A stretch of DNA of 34,835 nt from Melioribacteraceae bacterium (GCA_028282005.1 JANQIV010000203.1:1-34835), one strand, 5' to 3'. Shown: positions 1 through 9,559, numbered from the stretch's first letter. Translations and numbers: made by a program. Notes: a model not told the origin generated them from the letters alone.

Positions 1-55
1 TCTTCTCGCCAAGGTACTGCATGTATGTTAACTTTAATGGAAGGCTTTATTTTTT
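1..55. repeat. 55-bp direct repeat, copy A (window edge)
   Basis: Bases 1-55 are identical to bases 353-407, in the same orientation. Identity stops at base 56 (g) against base 408 (t); on the left it is cut by the window edge. The internal copy encodes a sensible part of the hydrolase gene, while this copy is read in another frame and supplies that gene's stop codon. An exact 55-mer at a contig edge is what a de Bruijn assembly with k=55 leaves at a branch. I infer an assembly end rather than biology, though a true local duplication cannot be excluded. Confidence 0.9.
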
Positions 56-1095
56 GCTAATGCTTCCCAATTCCAAAAAACTACACCATGAGATGGCTCT
101 TTCAATGCTTCGTCCAAACACTTTCCAAATTCTTTAGTTGAAACCGGATCAGGCAAATATGTTTTACTAACTTGAATGCTTGGTAAAATATTAGTGTTTG
201 ATTGCTTGGAAATACATTGAACAACTGAGTGTATCCACTCCGGTTTTCTTTTCAGCATATGCGAATAAGTCATCGGTGAGATGTAATCAACTGATTTTGC
301 AATTGCTTCAAAATCCTGACCGACCACTTTGCTAATAGCACCTTCATAATCATCTTCTCGCCAAGGTACTGCATGTATGTTAACTTTAATGGAAGGCTTT
401 ATTTTTTTCGCTTCCATTGTAATCAACCTAACATAATCAGTGATCAGTTTATTTTTCCAATCAACCCATTCATTAAAATGATTTTCTTGTATCCAATCAT
501 GAATTTCATTTTCGGTTGAAACACCATTCGGTAGAAAAAGGCTATTACTGATTAAGAAATTCGATACGCACCTTTTGTCAAAACAAGTTTTTGGTAAATC
601 ATTAAGAGCAGTTTCAAGATATACTTTCTCCCAAAAAACAAAATGCCTAATAAAATCTAAACTTATTCCGGTGGGATCATTTTTTTCAATAAACTTTTTC
701 ATGTATTCAATTTTCTGCGATTTGAATTCTTCTGAAGATGGGCAAACAAATTTCACCCATTCTTCTTCTGCCCTTTTACCGTCATTAGTCATTGCCCATA
801 AAGTTGAGTCTTCAGCTAAGGCTATGGGATCATAAAATATCGGGAAGATACCGAAAGTGGAAATACCGTAATCCTTTGCTTTTCTTTTTATTGTTTCATC
901 AGATAAAAACTCAGTACTTCCAAAAATTGTGTTTATACCAGCTTCATTAAATTTGATAAACAACTTATCAACATCTTTAGGTTTGTTATAAATTTTTGTG
1001 GCAATTATCATTTCTTTATCAAATTGATTTGACGTAATTACAATAATGAGCGCAAGTGCAGAAATGAATAACGTTATAAAAACTTTCACATTCAT
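34..1095 (-). CDS. Family-10-like TIM-barrel glycoside hydrolase, 3' end unreliable
   Basis: An exported protein of 353 residues as read. Residues 1-25 form a hydrophobic signal or anchor segment. The rest looks like a TIM-barrel hydrolase of the family-10-like (GHL) type. Recognisable parts are GISLDFIRHFVFWEK near residue 145, NIHAVPWRED near 240, DYISPMTYSHML near 270, and a final VVFWNWEALA where the last barrel strand should lie. The acidic residues after the strand motifs are candidate catalytic groups, but I cannot assign a substrate. The start overlaps the stop of the upstream DUF4380 gene by 4 bp (ATGA), which suggests translational coupling in the GH9 operon. The last six residues (KNKAFH) and the stop come from the edge repeat at bases 1-55, so the true C-terminus probably lies outside the window. 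The family call is from memory of motifs and is moderate. Confidence 0.65.
   Translation of the reverse strand: MNVKVFITLFISALALIIVITSNQFDKEMIIATKIYNKPKDVDKLFIKFNEAGINTIFGSTEFLSDETIKRKAKDYGISTFGIFPIFYDPIALAEDSTLWAMTNDGKRAEEEWVKFVCPSSEEFKSQKIEYMKKFIEKNDPTGISLDFIRHFVFWEKVYLETALNDLPKTCFDKRCVSNFLISNSLFLPNGVSTENEIHDWIQENHFNEWVDWKNKLITDYVRLITMEAKKIKPSIKVNIHAVPWREDDYEGAISKVVGQDFEAIAKSVDYISPMTYSHMLKRKPEWIHSVVQCISKQSNTNILPSIQVSKTYLPDPVSTKEFGKCLDEALKEPSHGVVFWNWEALAKNKAFH
353..407. repeat. 55-bp direct repeat, copy B (inside hydrolase gene)
   Basis: This is the internal partner of the repeat at bases 1-55. On the minus strand it encodes the segment ending in NIHAVPWRED of the TIM-barrel hydrolase, in frame with the rest of the protein, so it is the authentic copy. 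Confidence 0.9.
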
Positions 1096-2135
1096 TTCTT
1101 TTTACTTTCTCTAATATATTTTCTTAGAAATTCGATCTGAGCATTTTTATCGTCAATTCCCTTATAACTACTTAGCTTCCACGTTTCAGTAAGAGATACT
1201 TTTTCGCCTGGAGCAAAACATTTGTACTCGCCATGAACTTCCAATTCCAAAAGTGAATCCGTTCCATCTTTATTAACGTGACTGTAAAGTTCAACTAAGC
1301 CATGATTAGGATGAACCTTTTCTTTTTTCAACATTTCAAATTCGATAAGCAGCATTTGATTTTTATCAAAACCTACTATGAAATTCGACGAAGGATATAT
1401 GTGAAACTCTTGTGTCTGCTCGCGCTTATTATGCTTTGGAGTAGAAGGATTTAAAGTTAAAAACCCATCAATGATTTCATATGGAGTTGCCTCTAAAGTT
1501 TCAGTATTTTTTTTTACTAAATCAATAAAACCAGCTTCACTAAAAGGGACAAAGGCATTTGCAAAACCATGCAAGCGAGTGAGCATCCATAAATCCCAGC
1601 AAATATTTTTGTCCGAAATATTTTCTGCTTCACTAGTTACAGTTACTTTACCGTCTTTTGAGATTGATATAGTTTTATCAATTCTAAGATTACTAATTGG
1701 ACTATCGATTCCTTTTAAGACAAGAGATGTGTCTGTTTGACTGATAACTTTATTTTTGCCATAAATTAAATAAGGATCAGGCGGCCAGTCGGCTTTTGCT
1801 TTTCGTCTGCTTTCATTCAAACTTTGGTGAATCCACCACTCTTTCTGCGGACTCACCCAAGTTATATGCCCATCGAATGCTTCGAACCCTGTGAAAGGAG
1901 TAATTTTTGGTTTGAGTTTATCTGAGCTTAACCATTGGTTTTCATCAGCCTTTAAGATATTATCGTATCCGGGAAGCCTTAATAAAACTATTCTTCCACC
2001 AACTTCAGGTAATATTCCTAATTCAATTCGATCATTTTTGAGAATGATTAAATCATTTTTATTTTGCTGCGAAATTGAAAAGTTTACAAAAACGCACATA
2101 CTTGATATTAGAAAAATCACATTAAATAATTTCAT
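1092..2135 (-). CDS. Exported DUF4380 protein, aldose-mutarotase-like fold
   Basis: A 347-residue protein with a signal peptide (residues 1-22, ending SISQQ). The body starts with IELGILPEVGGRIVLLRLPG, the opening typical of galactose-mutarotase-like beta-sandwich proteins and of DUF4380. It continues with WVSPQKEWW near residue 92, and with a WDLWMLTRLHG segment near 180 where mutarotase-like proteins place active-site residues. Members of this group often sit in polysaccharide-utilisation loci, and their reaction is not established. They may bind or epimerise released sugars, or act as a carbohydrate-binding partner. The gene begins 3 bp after the GH9 stop and its own stop overlaps the next start, so the three genes form one translationally coupled cassette. 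Domain assignment is good; function is unknown. Confidence 0.7.
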   Translation of the reverse strand: MKLFNVIFLISSMCVFVNFSISQQNKNDLIILKNDRIELGILPEVGGRIVLLRLPGYDNILKADENQWLSSDKLKPKITPFTGFEAFDGHITWVSPQKEWWIHQSLNESRRKAKADWPPDPYLIYGKNKVISQTDTSLVLKGIDSPISNLRIDKTISISKDGKVTVTSEAENISDKNICWDLWMLTRLHGFANAFVPFSEAGFIDLVKKNTETLEATPYEIIDGFLTLNPSTPKHNKREQTQEFHIYPSSNFIVGFDKNQMLLIEFEMLKKEKVHPNHGLVELYSHVNKDGTDSLLELEVHGEYKCFAPGEKVSLTETWKLSSYKGIDDKNAQIEFLRKYIRESKKK

Positions 2136-2138
2136 TTT

Positions 2139-4682
2139 CTATTCATTTAAAATTTTATCCGCAGCTAAAACAAGGAGCATAAAGTTTGTTGCTCCTCCAC
2201 CAATCACATATTCCGATTGCTGCCAAAGGAAAGGCCAGTTTTTTAATTCAGGCAGATCAGGCCTGACTAAGTTCGTTCCCGAAACAACTCCGCCCGGTAT
2301 GTACGACCAGTCTGCTCTATTTACACCATAGGCAACTAATTGCGAATTTGTACCCACATTGGAAACAAATGAAGCAGTACTTTCCCCAGGATGACAGCCT
2401 AAAATAAAATTCATAGCATTTAGCATCGGCTCGGCATCAAATATTTCAGGCCACGAATCGTAAAGAAAATAATGCTTAAATCCGAAGCGCTGAATACCCC
2501 AGCCAGCTCCCCAAATATGCGGGTGATAAGGTATTCCAAATGGATTTTCATTTGATGCTTTGTCAATCCATTTTTTTACATTTTTAATTTCTTCCGTTAA
2601 TGTTGATTTGAAATTTTCATCACCAATGAGTGGAATAACTCTGCCCAATGCCCAGCCAACGTCATATGCTTTTTCTTTTATAGTTGGCAGCATACTTAAT
2701 AACTCTTTTTTGTAGATATCCTTTTGAGTTGTTATAAAAAGCTCGGCTAAAGCGTAAATTTTTCTTCCTTCCAGATCCTTACTTTTATTGCTGTAATGTT
2801 TTTGCCAAAGCCCTTCCGCGGCTTCCAAACATTCTTTTGATAATAACTCGTCATAATTTTTCATTACTCGTGCAGCAGCAGCTAAACCGGCAACACCGTA
2901 AATTTCGCGTGAAGGATTATCTTCGAAAAACACGAAACGGTCATCTAAATCTTTCACAAATTCTTTGGGAGTGTTTCTGCTATTCTGCGGTGAGAAATAT
3001 TTGTCGTACTTAGTTGCAATATGGTCATACCAAAAACCATCATATTCTTTTTTTGGTTTTCCTTTGAACACAACATTGTCTGTCATGCTTGATGCATCTC
3101 CGAGCATGGCATACTGCCTAAGTGTCGGACAAAGAATACCCCTATATAGATTTCCATTAAGATGTTTGTAACTTCCCAGAACAGTTAGTAGACCATGTTC
3201 AATTTGCTGAAGTACATCAGGCTTGCCATCGGGATGATGAATTTCAACTACACCTTCTTCTTGATTTATAAGAGTCTGATCATGAGTTAAATTAAATTCT
3301 TCATATGCATAAGCTAAAGTGAGAATAGTACCGATCTGTGATTCTATCCTGAAATCGTAATCACCGGCATCATGCCAGCCTCCTTTGTTTAAGCCTTCAA
3401 TATGCTGGAAAGGCTCAAAGCCTTCCGGTATTTGCTCATGTGTGTAAACATCAAAGTGATTGATGTTTTCCGGTGCAACAAGTGCATCATCAATATGACA
3501 GTGGTCGTGCCATACTCTGTACTTCTCAAAAACTTTCATATGGCACATTTGCACAGGAAGAAAATATTCTAGTGTCGGCTGCCAAACACCTCGCTTATAA
3601 ATATCTTTACTAATTTTAAATGGCTCAGAAGTAACTTCACCAAATTGAACAACATACATTCCGGATTCTTTGATTGGAGTGAAATCCGCTGATAAATATT
3701 TGTATCTTAAAAAATCCTTTTCTTCAGTTGGTTTAATTGATAGTGCTGTTTTAAAACCTTCCGGAGTAATTTTGTTAATCTTCACTTCATGATAAGAAGA
3801 ATCATTTTTATCTAATTCGATAATAGCTTTCTTTGTTTGATTTAGATGATAACCAACTTGCGAAGTATGAATAACAGGACCATGCTTCCAGCTTGAAACA
3901 ATACTCGGTAAAATCTCCCATTCAACAGCACTTTTAGTTGCACCTTTTTCAATGAGAGATCTTACAACGAACCAGCCATTATTATGTTTTACGCGCCCAT
4001 CAATTAATTGTAGCTTACCCTTTTTATTTGTGATTGTTATTTTTTTGTATTCATCTTCAGGAGCTACAACCAAAGTTTGGCCTTCAGCCATCGGCACAGC
4101 TTCATATTCGTCGCGAGCATCTTTCATTACGGGTGAGTTGGCGTAATTTGAAAATACACCGGATTGATCACCCAAGGAGAAAGTATTACCAAAAAGATCT
4201 CCGGGATATAATTCCAAAACAAAACCAACTTGCCCTATCCATTCTTCAGGCAGAGGTTTTTCAAAATCAACAATAATTTTAAATTTGCTGCCCTCTGCAA
4301 CTACACTTAAATTATATTCAAATTCTAAGTCTGGATAAATAATTGGCTGTTCAGCAGTTTTAATTCTTGTGGAATCAGGAAACTTAAGCGTGGCTGTAAT
4401 TCTATTTTCTTTTTGCCTCACATCTTTGTTTAACAGTCTTGGATAGGGTTGCCATTGTCCTGGTGTTGGATCTAATGATAGATTACCATTTGCGGCAACA
4501 CGCTTTCCGTGCTGAATAAATGTAATTCCACCTTGATGCCCCTCCGGGTAAATGTCATTCAAAACAATAATATTGAATCCGTGTGTTTCAAAATATTCTT
4601 TCTCGTTGATCTTTAAATCTTGCCCATAGTTAAATACAACAAGAATTAAAACTGCCAATGCAACTAATTTTTTATTGATCAT
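2139..4682 (-). CDS. Exported glycoside hydrolase family 9 enzyme with long N-terminal module
   Basis: An 847-residue secreted enzyme. Residues 1-20 are a signal peptide. Residues of about 25-270 form a beta-rich region (GGITFIQHGKRVA near 50) not found in ordinary GH9 enzymes. Residues of about 270-360 look like the Ig-like domain that precedes many GH9 catalytic domains, and about 365-847 are the (alpha/alpha)6 catalytic domain. The GH9 signature GGWHDAGDYD gives the paired acidic residues Asp438 and Asp441, and the C-terminal WQQSEYVIGGGA gives the general acid Glu824. GH9 enzymes invert beta-1,4 linkages; most act on cellulose or xyloglucan, and some are exo-beta-glucosaminidases. There is no T9SS sorting domain, so it is probably periplasmic. 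It leads the operon GH9-DUF4380-hydrolase, with an AAAGGAT ribosome site 7 bp before the ATG. Confidence 0.88.
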   Translation of the reverse strand: MINKKLVALAVLILVVFNYGQDLKINEKEYFETHGFNIIVLNDIYPEGHQGGITFIQHGKRVAANGNLSLDPTPGQWQPYPRLLNKDVRQKENRITATLKFPDSTRIKTAEQPIIYPDLEFEYNLSVVAEGSKFKIIVDFEKPLPEEWIGQVGFVLELYPGDLFGNTFSLGDQSGVFSNYANSPVMKDARDEYEAVPMAEGQTLVVAPEDEYKKITITNKKGKLQLIDGRVKHNNGWFVVRSLIEKGATKSAVEWEILPSIVSSWKHGPVIHTSQVGYHLNQTKKAIIELDKNDSSYHEVKINKITPEGFKTALSIKPTEEKDFLRYKYLSADFTPIKESGMYVVQFGEVTSEPFKISKDIYKRGVWQPTLEYFLPVQMCHMKVFEKYRVWHDHCHIDDALVAPENINHFDVYTHEQIPEGFEPFQHIEGLNKGGWHDAGDYDFRIESQIGTILTLAYAYEEFNLTHDQTLINQEEGVVEIHHPDGKPDVLQQIEHGLLTVLGSYKHLNGNLYRGILCPTLRQYAMLGDASSMTDNVVFKGKPKKEYDGFWYDHIATKYDKYFSPQNSRNTPKEFVKDLDDRFVFFEDNPSREIYGVAGLAAAARVMKNYDELLSKECLEAAEGLWQKHYSNKSKDLEGRKIYALAELFITTQKDIYKKELLSMLPTIKEKAYDVGWALGRVIPLIGDENFKSTLTEEIKNVKKWIDKASNENPFGIPYHPHIWGAGWGIQRFGFKHYFLYDSWPEIFDAEPMLNAMNFILGCHPGESTASFVSNVGTNSQLVAYGVNRADWSYIPGGVVSGTNLVRPDLPELKNWPFLWQQSEYVIGGGATNFMLLVLAADKILNE

Positions 4683-4800
4683 TTCAAAAATCCTTTAGTA
4701 GAAATTGCTAGAAAATTTATCTCAATAAAATCATTTTTTTGTATCACTAATGTTGCCCGTAATTAATTGATAGAAATGAGCACTTACTTTGCAAGAATTT

Positions 4801-4835
4801 ATAATTAAAATCCCCCGGAAATCATATCCGGGAGA
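4801..4835 (-). terminator. Rho-independent terminator after the beta-helix gene
   Basis: On the minus strand, about 29 bp after the stop at 4864, a hairpin has arms at 4827-4835 and 4811-4819 (8 of 9 pairs, mostly G-C) and a 7-base loop. It is followed by TTTTAATTAT. This is a classic terminator shape. It separates the receptor/beta-helix unit from the GH9 operon, which must have its own promoter in 4683-4800. Confidence 0.75.
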
Positions 4836-4863
4836 TCAAAGGAGTAGCAATTGTTTCAAACAA

Positions 4864-6531
4864 TTACTTGATGAGAGTCATTTTTCTTACTTTCACATCA
4901 CTATTTTGTTTTAGAACCAAGAAGTAAATACCACTTGAATGATTTGATAAATCAATGTTGAATTGATGTGTTCCAATTCCCATTTCTTGATTATTGATGA
5001 TTGTTTTGACTTCTTTTCCGATAGCGTTATAAACTTTCAAATTAACTTCACCGTTTTTAACCAAAGTAAATTTCACGTTGGTTGATGGATTAAACGGATT
5101 AGGGTAATTTTGTTCCAAGGCTAATTCAGTTGGTAATTCTGTTAAACCATCATAATCTCCAACATCTGTAGTTATGCCATCATAATATTGCTGCATTTCA
5201 TCAGGATAATAAGCTAAACTTCCAACACGATAACCATCTGACGAAGTAAAGTTTGCTGAATATGAAAAATCTTCAGGCAATGGCCATTGTAAGAAAGCCC
5301 AGTGTACATCGGGATAATCAACTGAGTCAGGATCCCATCCCCAGAAGCCGAAAGTACCGTTGTCTCTGTGATTATATAGCTGCGCAACCATTCCGTCAGT
5401 TCCGCCAAAGTTAGCAAAGCCCGGGTCAGTATTAACATTTCCCTCAGCTACAAAGTTTGGATATGCGGCATCATCATCAAACATATGTAGTGTTCTTGGG
5501 TCCATCCATTGTACTGCTTCTATTGAATCATAATGTGCCCAATAAGCTTCAACTTCGGGAGTGAAATAATAAACATTGTTTTTTAATTCAAACTTTCTTT
5601 CTTCTTCATTCATTACAAATGGTAATGAAGAACCAGGCTCGTTTGAGAATAATGTATCCACACTAACCACACCAGCATTAACTTGATCTTCACCATCTAA
5701 AATGTCTGAAATTTTATCACTGTGTGTACGAACATTGTAAAAAATGTTATTTGTTATTTTTGTATTAGTGTGAGCGTTTATTGCAGTAGTAAAACCTTTT
5801 ACAACATTTACTAAAGTATTGTGATCAAATTCAAAATATTTAACACGGTTTTGAACTTCTATATTTACAACTGCGCCTTGTAAATTAAAGAAGGTGTTAT
5901 TTCTAGCGATAAAACTTTCTATCGAGCCGGTGTTAATTTCAATAAAGAAAGGAACCCATTCATCACCACTTGGAATAACTGTTCCGTTTCTCAGATGGTT
6001 CTTGTCCAAAATAAAAGTAGTGTTTTCTACCGCCGCTTCAATCATTCCCCAGCCGGTTAATTCAAAGATACATCCTTCAAGAGTGATTGTTAGATCATCA
6101 CTTTGAAGAAGAATAACATTAGCCCATGAATAACTGTTTTCAATTGTAGTTGTACTGAAAGCAATATTTTTAATAGTTAGATCAGCAAAAGTTGTAATAC
6201 AGTGCTCGTATGGTACTGAACCTTGATCATCTGTAGTAATAATGATTTTTGGCGGCTTTGTTTCATCTGTAGTTCCTGGTTCATCAGCTATTAATGTAAT
6301 AGGATTTTTGAAAACCGGTGACTGGTTATAAAAATATGTTTTGCCTCTTTGCAGTTTATAAACATCATGCAATTGTTCACCTTGCTCGTTTGTATCAGCA
6401 ACAACGTATTGAATTAATGCGTTGATGATCGGATCGCCTTGCTCATCTGTTGCCGGAACTTCTAGCACACTTTGACCAAAAGTGTAGCTGCAAAGTAAAA
6501 GAGTTAGAATTAGTGGAAATAGTCTTTTCAT
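4864..6531 (-). CDS. T9SS-exported parallel beta-helix-like protein
   Basis: A 555-residue secreted protein with a signal peptide (1-19, ending FGQ). Residues of about 60-300 carry repeated short beta-strand turns rich in Asn and Ile, such as LTIKNIAFS, ITLEGCIFEL, FIARNNTFFN and KITNNIFYNV. This is the pattern of right-handed parallel beta-helix proteins of the pectate lyase-like/DUF5123 type. The last 85 residues are a type A T9SS sorting domain with NYPNPFNPST, ending KMTLIK, so the protein should reach the outside of the cell. It lies 70 bp after the TonB-dependent receptor with a strong AAGGAGA ribosome site and no promoter that I can see, so it is probably co-transcribed. In PULs the gene after the receptor is usually a SusD-like surface binder. 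This protein may fill that place as a binder or lyase. I see no definite catalytic residues. Confidence 0.75.
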   Translation of the reverse strand: MKRLFPLILTLLLCSYTFGQSVLEVPATDEQGDPIINALIQYVVADTNEQGEQLHDVYKLQRGKTYFYNQSPVFKNPITLIADEPGTTDETKPPKIIITTDDQGSVPYEHCITTFADLTIKNIAFSTTTIENSYSWANVILLQSDDLTITLEGCIFELTGWGMIEAAVENTTFILDKNHLRNGTVIPSGDEWVPFFIEINTGSIESFIARNNTFFNLQGAVVNIEVQNRVKYFEFDHNTLVNVVKGFTTAINAHTNTKITNNIFYNVRTHSDKISDILDGEDQVNAGVVSVDTLFSNEPGSSLPFVMNEEERKFELKNNVYYFTPEVEAYWAHYDSIEAVQWMDPRTLHMFDDDAAYPNFVAEGNVNTDPGFANFGGTDGMVAQLYNHRDNGTFGFWGWDPDSVDYPDVHWAFLQWPLPEDFSYSANFTSSDGYRVGSLAYYPDEMQQYYDGITTDVGDYDGLTELPTELALEQNYPNPFNPSTNVKFTLVKNGEVNLKVYNAIGKEVKTIINNQEMGIGTHQFNIDLSNHSSGIYFLVLKQNSDVKVRKMTLIK

Positions 6532-6601
6532 ATTAGTTCTCCTTGTTTTTTGATAGCTATATTTATTTATATAACCTCATTTATATTTTTATTAGCACCA
6601 A

Positions 6602-9559
6602 CTAGAATTGATACTTAATTCCAATATTTCCGTTCATTCCGTAGTATTCTTTATTTGTGATATATCCGGTACCGGAATTATGATTGCTCTCTGTAGTTTT
6701 TGTTATGTTCTTAAAGTTGCCGAAAACCTGCAATCCATCGATTGGTAGTTTTTGTGAAATTGCTAAATCAATTAAAGTGAAATCGTCAGTAAATCCTCGT
6801 AGTTCCGGTCTCCAGTCATTATCAGAAAAGATTTGCGATTTGAATTGAAGTGAGCCTCTAATTGAGAATCCTTCATAATCATATCCGAGGGTAATGTTCA
6901 GAATATGATCAGGCTGTGAAATTAGAGGTGCTGTGTATGATGAATCGGCATTACCGACAATTACTTCTCTATTACCAAATGGAGATTGAATAATTTCTTT
7001 TATTGGTACTGTTCGCGGATATTTTACTTCAGAGAAAGTGTAAGTGTAGTTGACACTGAAAACTATATCTTTTAGTAATCCGGGTAGATACCACAGGTTC
7101 GACTGCCATTCTACCTCGATTCCCCTTACATCAACTGTGTTTTCATTATTTACAAAATACCAAATCGGCTTGCCAACAAATCGACCTGGGTCTTGTCCGG
7201 TTAATTCTTCTCTTAAACCAAATTCTTCAATTGCCATTGAATCGCTGACAACTATTTTATTTTGTGAGAATATTAAATCATCAATTTGCTTAGTGAATAG
7301 CCCTACAGTAAACAAACCAATTTTATTGCCGTAGAATGAAAAGAATAAATCAACATTTTGTGATTTAGCAGGCTTCAAGTTTGGATTTCTATAATTTACT
7401 CCAAACAGGTACACATGCCATGATGGTAGAAATTCATAATAGCTAGGCCGGGAAAGTGTTTGAGTATAACTCGCACGAATATCAAACCAATCTGTCGGTT
7501 TGTACCGCACATGAATCATCGGTAAAAAGAAATCATTCTCTCTTGTTACAGTTGTATCGTAATGAACATATCCTTTACTTTCTGTAATCTGAAGATTAGC
7601 ATTACCTCTTACGCCGTTGTAATCTGTTTGTTTTTTCTCATATCTCAATCCAGGGATTAAAGTAAATTCTTCTCCGATATTTATAGTAGGCATAAAGTAC
7701 CAAGCCCAGTAATCTTCAGTACCGTCGTAATCATTCATTCTGCTTTCGTGAAAATTCGGTGTAAATCTTGTTGGCTGGGTTGATCCTTCGTATTCGACAC
7801 CTAAGTGATCCTGTAAATAATAGATTACTTCTTTACCTAATTCTAAATCAGGCATCCTTTCAATATCGTATTCGCCTTTCATAAAATCGCCAGGGTCGAA
7901 ACCACTATCTATAAACGGTAAGTAAGGGAATTTGCCTGTTGTGTAGTATTCATCCATCCAAGGATATTTTTCTATAAGTGCATTATTAACTTTTGCACTC
8001 GGATCTGAAAAGATGTTTAAGAATAGGGTGTTATAATCATACTTTCTATTTTTGTGTTTGAACTTACCGCCGGTCTTTATTTTAAGATTGATCAAATCTG
8101 AAATTCTATGTTCCCAATAAAGATCAAGAAAACCTGAGTACTCTTCTTCTCTGGTAATTTCATCTGCATCCGTAAAAGTATTAAGTAAAATTTCAGATAA
8201 ATTATTTTTCATGAATGAAGGGACATCTACCGGAGCTGCATCTGCATTGACCGGACCGGATAGCGGTGTTTGCTCAAGACCACCATAACTAAGTTCTTCC
8301 GGTGTTTTATCTTCGGAAAATGAAAAACTTACGCCGGACTCAAATTTTATATCCCCCAATTGTTGATTCCAGCGGAGTTGACTCATCAAAACCCAAGTAT
8401 TGCTTTCACCAAAAGTTATATCCTGTGTTCTTGATGTTGATCCACTGAATAAGCCGTTTGAATCTTCACTTCTATAAACTGTGTTGCGATTAATTCTGCT
8501 GAACATATTGCGGAATACGAGATCGGTACTGCCTTTCTTGTAGTCAAGCATTAGTGATCCGCCATATCGATCAAGTTCACGAGTCACATCATTGATGCTT
8601 AGAGAGTTGACTACAGTTTGCTGATCTTCAAGAAGATAATAATAGCTGGCACTTACTGTGTTTGAACTTCTATTTCTTCGCTCAACATCGGCATTAACTG
8701 ATATACCAAATGCATTATCAAATTCTCTTCTGCTTGCTTGGAATGCAAATCGGTAATCTTTGTATTCATCTCTTAGCCCGTTGTATCCACCTTCCAAAAT
8801 AATTTTGTAAGTAGGTTTTTCATATACAGCACCTTTTGATACAAAGTTTACCGTACCGCCTAACTGATCAGCTTCTTGATCTGCCATCGCAGATTTCGTA
8901 ACCTCTATTCCCCCCAACAAATAGGGTGAAATCATACTTAGGTCAGTACTCCGATCGTCACTATCTGTTGAAGCAAGGTCTACACCATCAATTTGAACTT
9001 TGTTATATTTGGGTGCTAACCCTCTTATTACTACTTTATTGCCTTCCCCTCCTTCGCGTTCAAGTGAAACACCGGGCAGTCGACCTACTGCTTCAGCTGC
9101 GTTTGCTTCAGGCAGTTCTTCAATTTTATCAGATGATACAACATTTTTAATTGCGTCTGAGGTAATTTGCTGGTTTATAGCAGCAAGTTGCCCTTCCCTT
9201 TGAGCAGTGATAGTGACTGTCTCACCCTCAATTGCTTCCGGTTTAAGAACAATATCAAGTTCCAAAGTTCTATCAGCTACTATTTCTACTTCTATATCCT
9301 GAGATTCAAAACCGAGATAAGTTACTCGAAGCACGTACTTTCCGGGTGGAATATTAATAATAGAATAATTCCCATCGAAGTCAGTTGAACCACCAAAGGC
9401 AGTATTAACAAGAATAATGTTTGTGCCCCATAATGCTTCGTTGTTATCTGCTTGTGATACTGTACCTTTAATTTTTCCTGTAGCAGCATTTATTACAGAA
9501 AAAGCTAAAAGCAATATTAGTAAAGAGGCTTTCATTATATTAAGTATGTTACTCCTCAT
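6602..9559 (-). CDS. TonB-dependent outer-membrane receptor with carboxypeptidase-regulatory-like domain
   Basis: A 985-residue outer-membrane transporter, probably for oligosaccharides. Residues 1-25 are a signal peptide. Residues 28-112 are a CarboxypepD_reg-like domain (KIKGTVSQADNNEALWGTNI, then TDFDGNYSI and PPGKYVLRVTYLGF). Residues of about 130-245 are the plug (DKIEELPEANAAEAVGRLPG, VVIRGL, VQIDGV), and the remainder is a 22-strand barrel ending in the usual terminal aromatic, KYQF. The overall style resembles the carbohydrate-linked TonB receptors first described in Xanthomonas and Caulobacter more than classical SusC, and no SusD neighbour exists. The chosen ATG follows AGGAGGAAAGGAGC; a second in-frame Met at residue 9 is possible. 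An operator palindrome lies about 72 bp upstream, so expression is probably controlled by the adjacent LacI-type regulator. Confidence 0.92.
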   Translation of the reverse strand: MRSNILNIMKASLLILLLAFSVINAATGKIKGTVSQADNNEALWGTNIILVNTAFGGSTDFDGNYSIINIPPGKYVLRVTYLGFESQDIEVEIVADRTLELDIVLKPEAIEGETVTITAQREGQLAAINQQITSDAIKNVVSSDKIEELPEANAAEAVGRLPGVSLEREGGEGNKVVIRGLAPKYNKVQIDGVDLASTDSDDRSTDLSMISPYLLGGIEVTKSAMADQEADQLGGTVNFVSKGAVYEKPTYKIILEGGYNGLRDEYKDYRFAFQASRREFDNAFGISVNADVERRNRSSNTVSASYYYLLEDQQTVVNSLSINDVTRELDRYGGSLMLDYKKGSTDLVFRNMFSRINRNTVYRSEDSNGLFSGSTSRTQDITFGESNTWVLMSQLRWNQQLGDIKFESGVSFSFSEDKTPEELSYGGLEQTPLSGPVNADAAPVDVPSFMKNNLSEILLNTFTDADEITREEEYSGFLDLYWEHRISDLINLKIKTGGKFKHKNRKYDYNTLFLNIFSDPSAKVNNALIEKYPWMDEYYTTGKFPYLPFIDSGFDPGDFMKGEYDIERMPDLELGKEVIYYLQDHLGVEYEGSTQPTRFTPNFHESRMNDYDGTEDYWAWYFMPTINIGEEFTLIPGLRYEKKQTDYNGVRGNANLQITESKGYVHYDTTVTRENDFFLPMIHVRYKPTDWFDIRASYTQTLSRPSYYEFLPSWHVYLFGVNYRNPNLKPAKSQNVDLFFSFYGNKIGLFTVGLFTKQIDDLIFSQNKIVVSDSMAIEEFGLREELTGQDPGRFVGKPIWYFVNNENTVDVRGIEVEWQSNLWYLPGLLKDIVFSVNYTYTFSEVKYPRTVPIKEIIQSPFGNREVIVGNADSSYTAPLISQPDHILNITLGYDYEGFSIRGSLQFKSQIFSDNDWRPELRGFTDDFTLIDLAISQKLPIDGLQVFGNFKNITKTTESNHNSGTGYITNKEYYGMNGNIGIKYQF

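Noticed and set aside
4751-4764. A possible third LacI box (TGTTGCCCGTAATT) upstream of the GH9 operon
   Set aside because: It matches the box TGTTACCGATAACA at only 9 of 14 positions and has no second half-site, so chance is likely in this AT-rich gap.
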